Part shown: positions 16,602-22,475 of the stretch, in pieces
Numbering within the stretch: position 1 is the first letter of the stretch
Layout: every line of letters begins with the position of its first letter
NCBI GenBank assembly: GCA_003427395.1
Contig: BFEA01000104.1
Span: 205,745-228,219 of the forward strand
Direction: 5' to 3'
DNA: 22,475 bases
Origin: Chara braunii
Taxonomy: Eukaryota; Streptophyta; Charophyceae; Charales; Characeae
Made by a program: the position numbers and the translations under genes
Notes under the pieces: generated by a model
Seen by the model: the letters and a program-made list of their open reading frames with translations, nothing else
The model's database searches: none
Told to the model about the DNA's origin: nothing

Positions 16602-16735
16602 GGGACCCCACAGGAATGCAGAAAGGAAAAACTTCGCCGCGGAAGTGTTTCCGGGACCCCGCAGCCTGCGTATAATGCATTGGAAAGCGGCGAACTCTTT
16701 CCAAGGACCGTCTTCCGGGACGCCACAGGCCGCGT
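16602..16735. repeat. GGGACCCC(A/G)CAG repeated motif
   Basis: GGGACCCCACAG, GGGACCCCGCAGCCTGCG and GGGACGCCACAGGCCGCG occur at 16602, 16653 and 16717, with CGCCGC-rich spacers. A related GCTTTGCCGC(A/G)AAACT string occurs at 17060 and 18814. Confidence 0.5.
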
Positions 16736-17164
16736 TTTTTGGCGTGGAAGGTAGCAGTTGGACGTTTTCACTCCGTCTGCGCCCTGGAAAAGGCCGTCGG
16801 GAGGAAAGTCCGCCGCAAAAATGTGCCGAAAGCTGAGACTGGCCTCAGGGGCTGTCTCACACTTTTCCAAGGTCTGGTCTGGTTTTTGGACCGCGTAATG
16901 TCCATGCGTGCCCCCCACGGACATTGCTGCGGCCGGGCAGTCGTGGAGGGAAGTGTCGCACCGTTTCCGTCGGTCCAACAGGCGCCTCCCGGACAATAAA
17001 AAACTTTCCCTTTTCGGCCACCCCCCACGACCCTTTCCTATTTCGGAAAGAAACATCGCAGCTTTGCCGCGAAACTCCCCGACGCCTGTTTAGGGGTTTG
17101 TCGCTAGGGGAATTGTCGAGGGAGGAAGGCACTTCCTGTCCGACAGAACTAGGTTGGTCGGTAC
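16736..17164. other. GC-rich region, no supported gene
   Basis: Overlapping frames on both strands, with no recognised domain or start context that favours one. Probably repeat-derived. Confidence 0.35.
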
Positions 17165-17665
17165 TGGGGAAGGTTGCGGTGCCCTGTTACCCAAGCAGAA
17201 GGGGGTATGAGACCAAGTGAGTTCTGGTTCGAGGACTGAAAGTCGAGACCGACGGCTCTTTTGTTGAGGGGGGGATTTTAGGATGATTGGTATTTAGTTT
17301 CACCCCCCCTTTTCCTTTTACCGGATTTTTACCTAGTTAAAGCCTGTTTTTAAAAAAAAGGGGGTAGTCTGTTTTGTCTTAAAATGTCTTCTGGATCCTG
17401 GGGTTTTCTTTTAGGTGGTTTTGAGGCTGTAATACTCGGTGACCTAAGGCTGTTCGATGCCGGAGCGACGCTGGCCGGTGCTGGGGTGTTGCCCTGTAAC
17501 CTGCTGACGCAGGAGCATGAGGCCTGGTAGAGAGATCTGGGGGTGCTTTGGGGGGGCATTCCACGGGACAACCAAGGGTTGCTGCTGGGACGACGGTGGC
17601 CGGAGCCGGGGTGAGTTGTGTTGCCCTGTAACCCAGCAGGATGGGGGGTGTGAGGCCTGGAAAGC
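17165..17665 (+). repeat. Three copies of a GCCCTGT(A/T)ACC module
   Basis: GCCCTGTTACCCAAGCAG (17181), GCCCTGTAACCTGCTGACG (17491) and GCCCTGTAACCCAGCAGG (17622) are each followed by a G-rich stretch and TGAG(A/G)CC. The two later copies are also preceded by CCGGTGCTGGGGT- or CCGGAGCCGGGGT-like sequence. Confidence 0.55.
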
Positions 17666-17800
17666 TCGGCAGGGAATAGGACAGTTTGGAGACCTTTGGA
17701 AGAGACTTTGTGGGATTTGGGGCTTTTTTATGACTTTTGCAGTCTATTCCTGTACTTTTTTCTGAGTAACGGGTAGGACAGGGATTGAGGTGAGAGAGAG

Positions 17801-18266
17801 AAAGGTATCACGCGTCCTGCTAGTGAAGGGGCTAGCTGGTAGGACAGAAATAGGGCATAGCAGCAGTAGAGATGGTGGCTTTGCTGCAGTAAGTCTTGCC
17901 GGAGTGAGGCAAAGAGGACTGTTGGTGGATTTCTGAGTCTCCTTTCTGGATTTCGTTGAACTCTGAAGTTCCATACAAAAAAGGTTTGAAGTAGCTCCAA
18001 ATTCCTTGAGCTAACCCGGTACCTAGATTTCCAAATTCCATCCTTAGGTCAATTGGACTTTTTCAGTAGGTTCCTAGCCTCATTGCCATGAAACTTCCTG
18101 ATGATTTTTCTGAACGTACTCGTCATGGGACGCTGGGCCCGGTTCCCAGCTCGTGCCAATTTGTGAGGATATGGTTGTATCTATGGGACACTGGACCCGG
18201 TTTCCAGCAGGTGCTGCTCCCCACCAATAGATGGAGAACGTTTAAAAAAAAAAAAAAAAAAAAAAA
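17801..18266 (+). mobile_element. Poly(A) retroposon, copy 1
   Basis: A segment starting GCGTCCTGCTAGTGA and containing TGCTGCAGTAAGTCTTGCCG is repeated at 18463. It is followed by two hairpin modules (18127 and 18185) and an A tract at 18244-18266. No coding frame of note. Confidence 0.6.
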
Positions 18267-18462
18267 GGGAAGGACGGAGGTGATTGGGAAGGAGGAAGTT
18301 GGTAGTGGATGTGATTGGCGCTGAAATTTCGGCGGGTACCGGCCACTGGCCGCTAACTTCACCCGGATCAGTCTGCGTTTCTTCCCTTCGATAATGGAGG
18401 AAGGATTGTTCTGTGGGGCTATTTTTCCAAAAAGAGGTTGAGTGGGATGAATAGATGGTTGG

Positions 18463-18813
18463 ATATCAAGCGTCCTACTAGTGAGGGGGCTAGCTTGACG
18501 GATGGAAATAGGGCACAGCAGCAGTGGAGATGGTGGCTCTGCTGCAGTAAGTCTTGCCGGAGTAAGGTAAAGAGGTTATGATGGGGGGATCTCTGAGTTG
18601 TTTTCTGAATTTTGCCCATTTTGAAGCTTCTGTAGTGATTTTCTCAGTACATCAAATTTTTCCTAGCCTCGGGATCCTAAATTTTCAAAATTCTTTCAAA
18701 ATTCTATGTCAACTTTCATATGGGACGCTGGGCCCGGTTCCCAGCATGTGCTGCTCCCCACGAATAGATTGGAGCCTTGTTCCCATTAAAAAAAAAAAAA
18801 AAAAAAAAAAAAA
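18463..18813 (+). mobile_element. Poly(A) retroposon, copy 2
   Basis: Direct repeat of the 17801 copy (GCGTCCTACTAGTGAG, TGCTGCAGTAAGTCTTGCCG), with one hairpin module at 18722-18780 and an A tract at 18788-18813. Same order and orientation, about 650 bp downstream. Confidence 0.6.
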
Positions 18814-19384
18814 GCTTTGCCGCAAAACTGCCTCCACGGTGGGATCCCGGAAAAATGAGTTTCCAGCTTTCCAGAAACTCTTGCCCTCTCTTGGCGGCCG
18901 ACCGACTTTTCCATTCGCACCGCAGTGGGGTCCCAGCCTCAGTAAGAAGTCTGGTTTGAGTTCTCTCCCATGATTGTGCTCTGATTTTTTTTATTTTATT
19001 TTTGTTATTTTTTTTAAACACACATGCCCCATCTTAGCGGGGTCTATGACCAACACGGGTGTGAGTGTGAGCGCGAGTGGCTTGTGTGTGGTGTGTGGGA
19101 GAGTGTTGGCCATAGCCTCTTCTGCTACTCGATGAAGGGTGGGGGACGATGAGAAAGGGAGGCACAGCTACTGGCAGGTCTCAGTCTTTGTGTAAGCCAG
19201 ACCCTCACTGGCGGCCCCAACCCTATACCCTAACCATTAGGGGCAAGGGGCAACATGAAATCTCCCCTTCACAGAGAGAGGAAAACTATGCTTGCAAGGG
19301 TCCCCTCTAGATAGTCTTAGGAGTAGGTAGTGGGAGGTAAACAAACAGAAGGTGAGAGAAGAATATAGACAAGGAAAAAAAAAA
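18814..19384. other. No supported gene
   Basis: Begins with a GC-rich stretch related to 17060, then T-rich and GT-rich sequence (18980-19110), a CCCTATACCCTAACC string near 19220 that only loosely resembles telomere repeats, and an A tract at 19376-19391. Confidence 0.4.
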
Positions 19385-19439
19385 AAAAAAAGATTTTCAG
19401 TCTGAATAAATTGAACAATTAACTCTGTTTTTTTCCCTC

Positions 19440-19608
19440 ATTTCTTTTTTTCTTTTTTTTTTTCTTTTTCTTTTTCTTTTTTATTTTATTGCGATATCCC
19501 TTTATCCTGGCGGTGGTAAGAGAACCGTCAGAATTGAGGGCTTACCTATCGGGCTGCTCCAGCTATTAGTGGGGAGCGGCACCTGCTGGAAACCGGGCCC
19601 AGCGTCCC
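19440..19608 (-). repeat. Hairpin-plus-poly(A) 3' module, copy G
   Basis: Minus-strand GGGACGCTGGGCCCGGTTTC, then CTTACCACCGCCAGGATA and AATAAAATAAAAAAG into an A-rich tail. It is the closest relative of copy A. Confidence 0.75.
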
Positions 19609-20367
19609 ATCAAAACATCGTACGGCACCAAGATCAGGGTTTGTTGTTTCCTGGGGCTGTGGTTCTTACTGTCTCAACTTGGGGCTCCAGCATCCCTTGG
19701 AGCTGCGAATGTCGCCCTTCCCTTTTTTTAGGAGCTCCCCTTATCTATTAACCCAGCCCTTATCACAGCAGCCCTCCTATATACCCTATGTACTCTTTAT
19801 GTCCTATTCCCCTTTTTTTGTTTTGACGACTCCGTCTATCGGCGGGGAGCTGCACCTGCTTTCTTTTTTTTTGTTTCCGGAAACAGAGTATTCAGAGGCC
19901 GGGGACCTCACAATTCAACCCGGTTGGAACACACCATGGTGGAAACGGGGTTTAGCGTCCCATTCTCTGCTCTGTCTATCTCTTAAGTCATACTTCCCAA
20001 ACAAGGATAGACTTGAATGGTTAGAAAAAAAGGGGGGGTTGCCAGGCCAGGGCACCTTAAAAATAAAAATCATCGACTTTCCTATAGCCTATGCTATTTA
20101 TCTAACAACAATTCTAGGATTTAAACCGCTAGTATGTGACGCGCAACCTCACGCCCTACGCTGTCTTCCGTTCGGAGTGTTAGCTGTGCGGAAAAGAGGC
20201 CCAGAAAAACAGCAAGATGGGGTGTGCCAAGGATTTTTGGAAATTGAGTGTGGGGACACAGACGGAACTGAAATCCCCCGTGTTGGTCCGATGGAGCAAG
20301 TCGATCGTTTTCACGCTTCGCGGAATGCGCGCGTGGACAAGGCGGGAAGAGAGGGAAAGATCCAAAT

Positions 20368-20877
20368 TCAATCCAAAAAGTATTGTCGTGCCTCCCACCG
20401 AGCTACAGCCCGTCGTTTAGAACAGAAAGGCTTGGGCACGCTTCGCGTGTCCCGTTTTCGTATCAAGTCTCGTCTTCGTTTGCTGGTTAGTTCCGAGTCT
20501 GACGTGGAGGGTCTCAATCGCGTGTCTCTTTCTTTATGCTCGTCTTCACTCTGCACACGGTAGTGGAAACCCCTGGACTCGTAGCGCTCAAAACGCCGAC
20601 ATTCGGTGCACAGAGCGCGCGGCCAGTGGGGTTCAAATGCCGTCCACGGAATGACGATTAACTCGTTAAATGGCAACAATACCGAGTAAGGTGGGAAGTG
20701 CGTATCGATGATAACAAACCCGGCTTCTACGAACCCAGCACAGCGGTTGGCCGAAGGGAAGTAATATTGCCCGCCGATTTGTGCAACGGCTTCTCGTACG
20801 TCCCACTCACATACACGTGTCCTTTCCTCACTGTAAGGAAAAGGTCGTGTTGGGATGGGAGATACAAGAGGTTGGCG
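20368..20877 (-). pseudogene. Unrecognised domain, right copy, uninterrupted
   Basis: After a TGA at 20880-20878 the minus-strand frame is open for 169 codons to the stop at 20368. It carries RTRVCEWDVREAV, GGQYYFPSANRC, GFVIIDTHFPPYS, LLPFNELIVIPW, LCTECRRFE, HYRVQSEDEHKER and RRRDLIRKRDT. The Trp after IVIP replaces the TAG of the left copy. No ATG precedes the first conserved residues, so it is a 5'-truncated or exon-like remnant. The (GA)n tract lies just upstream. Confidence 0.5.
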
Positions 20878-20978
20878 TCAGGGTACTTGTCAGTCCACAT
20901 GTCAATCAATCACAAAATATCCTGAGACATCATTTAGAACGAAAGCGATTCGCGTGTCCCCCAATCAATCTTTTTTGA

Positions 20979-20982
<4 letters not shown>

Positions 20983-21048
<66 letters not shown>
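20983..21048. repeat. (GA)n microsatellite
   Basis: An uninterrupted GA tract, i.e. (TC)n on the strand of the right element copy, matching the (CT)n of the left copy in position and orientation. Confidence 0.95.
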
Positions 21049-21049
<1 letters not shown>

Positions 21050-21300
21050 AAACACAGATCAGCTTGATCGCGCATATGGCTACGGTTCCGATTAGTTCAG
21101 CACAACGTTGGTCCCTGAGCGCCTTATTTCTCAGGGCCGCCCCGTGGCTCAGCTGCTGATGTCGTGCCGCCTAAGGCAGTTGGCATGCGCAGTACAAACA
21201 AAGCTACAAATCTAAACACTCTTGCATCTTTGAACAAAATCCCGACGACACTCGTCTAATCAACAAAAGAGTCATACATTCCATACATGCATTCACTGTG
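21049..21300 (-). repeat. Outer continuation of the right repeat arm
   Basis: Bases 21182-21300 match, in reverse complement, 9850-10010: GGCATGCGCAGT, ACAAATCTAAACACTCTTGCA and GAACAAAATCCC. The homology therefore extends beyond the microsatellite. The part next to the (GA)n tract shows no clear match. Confidence 0.5.
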
Positions 21301-21863
21301 GAAGGTGCGAAAATACGATATGCACAAATGGATCGCATTACTCGGTATACATGCATCCACCGTTCACAAGACAAGAAGACGGGGTCCTTGCGTAGGAGGA
21401 TTATTCAAGAAACTAATGGAAGAGTTTCGGAAGAAGTTCTTTCACACAGAAGGCCGACTCATTCCCATTCAAGAGCGGGACAATCATTCAGACGCATCAT
21501 CATTCAAGAGGAGGGAGAGAGAGAGTCAAAATAGAAGACGACAAGGTCTGAAAAGAGAAAAGGTCGGCGTCACCGCCTTACACTCACGCCGAGGATAACA
21601 ATTTGCAACAAAGGCGCCTTCGCCGTTAATTCCACTATGGCCCCGGACCAATTGCTCACTCAACTCCAATCATCGAACCTCATACCCGCACTGACGATCC
21701 CGGCCGTCGCGTGCTAACTCTCACCATTGCGATCGTCACCCCGCTGTCGTAAACTCGACACGGTTCGCCAGGATCCCACAGTTCGTCGTGGCGATCAAGC
21801 GCGCAACCGGCCAGCCTATCGTGAGCCCGACATGACTTTCCGACTCGCATCAATCCACTATGC
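21301..21863. other. No supported gene
   Basis: Overlapping frames on both strands (for example 21301-21598 plus, 21871-21680 minus) have no recognised similarity. Confidence 0.35.
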
Positions 21864-22046
21864 CTAGCCACTGTTTCCCAGAAGCTGGCTTAGGAGTTGA
21901 GAACGTAAGAGAGCTTTGCGGGCCCGCTTGCGGGTTTTATAGTTGCACCAGGGGAGATAGAAGGGGGAGAAGGCGACATGAAAGCTGAGGTGTAAGAGGA
22001 GAAGCAGGAGGAGAAGACAATGAGAAGAGTGCTCTACGAACGTCAT
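21864..22046 (-). CDS. Possible 60-aa signal-peptide-like ORF, doubtful
   Basis: An ATG at 22046 opens 60 codons to TAG at 21866-21864. Residues 10-30 include a run of eight leucines and further hydrophobic residues, like a signal peptide or anchor, followed by a basic stretch (KTRKRARK). A CTCCT-repeat in the DNA produces the leucine run, and a TATA-like box lies inside the frame, so chance is likely. Confidence 0.2.
   Translation of the reverse strand: MTFVEHSSHCLLLLLLLLHLSFHVAFSPFYLPWCNYKTRKRARKALLRSQLLSQLLGNSG
21918..21942 (-). promoter_or_regulatory. TATA-like box beside 10-bp palindrome
   Basis: The minus strand reads CTATAAAAC (21942-21934), then CGCAAGCGGGCCCGC; GCGGGCCCGC (21927-21918) is a perfect palindrome. 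A reverse CCAAT box lies about 130 bases upstream (22075). Together these look like a minus-strand core promoter, with no convincing gene after it. Confidence 0.3.
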
Positions 22047-22070
22047 GCTGATCCCTCGGAACTCGTTCAA

Positions 22071-22125
22071 CCAATCAGATTCGTTGCGCGATAGGAAGGT
22101 CCTATCGATCTACGGACCTGATTGG
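22071..22125. promoter_or_regulatory. 55-bp nested dyad with opposing CCAAT boxes
   Basis: CCAATCAG (22071-22078) and CTGATTGG (22118-22125) are exact reverse complements. The inner GATAGGA-AGG-TCCTATC (22090-22106) is another inverted repeat. Both are centred on 22098, making one imperfect palindrome. Confidence 0.6.
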
Positions 22126-22475
22126 CGAGCGGGAGTTATCGGGGGATTGACCGGGCGTAGTACGCCAGACTTAGAGGGTGAAAAGAGAAAGAGGCGCGAG
22201 AGGTGGCGCAAGACGGGTCAAAGATTCAGAAGATCAAGAAAGGGAAATGGGCGCGTTGTCAGGCGGCCACATGTAGTGCGCCGCCTGAAAACGGCAGTTT
22301 AGGGGTTTAGGCTCAGGGTTAAGTCCGCGTTTTGACAGTGCTTTGGGATGACCGGGCTGCAGGAATTATGAGAACTCAGGGTACCCCTGATTCTGGGCGC
22401 ACTGGATTTTAAGAGTGACCCCCAAAGACAGCAAGATGGATGGGTGCACTGAGCACAACTAGAGACCGTCATTTC
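22126..22475. other. No supported gene; basic frame and TTTAGGG-like string
   Basis: The plus-strand frame 22045-22302 encodes an Arg/Lys-rich peptide with no known similarity. TTTAGGGGTTTAGG near 22300 loosely resembles plant telomere repeats, but only two degenerate units are present. Confidence 0.3.

Larger units (their letters stand above)
19385..20983 (-). mobile_element. Dispersed retroposon-like element, right copy
   Basis: The inverted counterpart of 10403-11735; on the minus strand it reads coding domain, CTTGGCACACCCCATCT, AACACTCCGAACGGAAGACA, GGGTTAATAGATAAGGGG, hairpin module and A-rich tail. Relative to the left copy it has about 250 extra bases (about 19838-20105) that include a degenerate hairpin module, apparently a nested insertion. 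Confidence 0.6.

Noticed and set aside
22298-22320. Telomere repeat array
   Set aside because: Only two degenerate TTTAGGG-like units.

Overview
The window is from a eukaryotic nuclear genome and is dominated by mobile-element debris. Support comes from poly(A)-tailed retroposons, long (CT)n, (GA)n and (GT)n tracts, a U2 snRNA-like sequence and an LTR-element primer-binding site. The primer-binding site fits the 3' end of plant-type tRNA-Asp, and the U2-like sequence starts with ATACCTTTC as in plants and some algae. I therefore lean to a plant or alga, without certainty. I see no tRNA, rRNA or CRISPR array and no complete housekeeping gene.

Region 1 (about 69-8000, all minus strand) is the remarkable part. 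It is a head-to-tail block of about a dozen short protein genes whose stops and starts abut or overlap by a few bases (ATGA, an 8-base overlap, TAAATAAATG, TGAGGGGATG). Five neighbours (2590-1700, 4006-3248, 4731-4084, 5394-4709, 6142-5399) look like diverged tandem paralogues sharing an (A/T)xIFLSxEA-like strand, an E(E/V)(Y/I/V)PR motif, a PxFxFxR segment and, in most, a WxYTxCxD motif. Two more (6856-6497, 6500-6135) form a second tandem pair. I recognise none of these families; there is no visible gag, pol, capsid or replicase. Five of the genes carry simple lesions (one TGA, one TAA, one TAG, one frameshift, and one gene with both TAG and TGA), so the block looks like a decaying virus-like or element-borne operon. 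The 2590-1700 protein has a Ser/Glu acidic tail, the 1680-670 protein is Arg/Gly/Glu-rich with an internal duplication, and the 608-69 protein has a basic nuclear-signal-like patch.

Region 2 (about 8000-9330): upstream of the block on the same strand lies a leader, a 19-base tRNA-Asp-type primer-binding site (8432-8414) and a probable LTR end. The block may thus be cargo inside an LTR element whose other end is outside the window.

Region 3 (about 9840-21300) is a nest of repeats. Two copies of a roughly 1.3-1.6 kb element lie convergently (10403-11735 plus; 20983-19385 minus), each headed by a pyrimidine microsatellite, carrying remnants of the same unrecognised coding domain and ending in a hairpin-plus-poly(A) 3' module. 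That module recurs at least eight times. Between them lie a 458-bp element with 21-bp perfect terminal inverted repeats, a (GT)n tract, several short tandem duplications, two copies of a poly(A) retroposon (17.8 and 18.5 kb), a full-length U2 snRNA-like sequence with an altered branch-site-binding segment, and a 43-bp-stem foldback.

Region 4 (21301-22475) has no convincing gene but holds a 55-bp nested dyad made of opposing CCAAT boxes and, on the minus strand, a TATA-like box beside a 10-bp palindrome.
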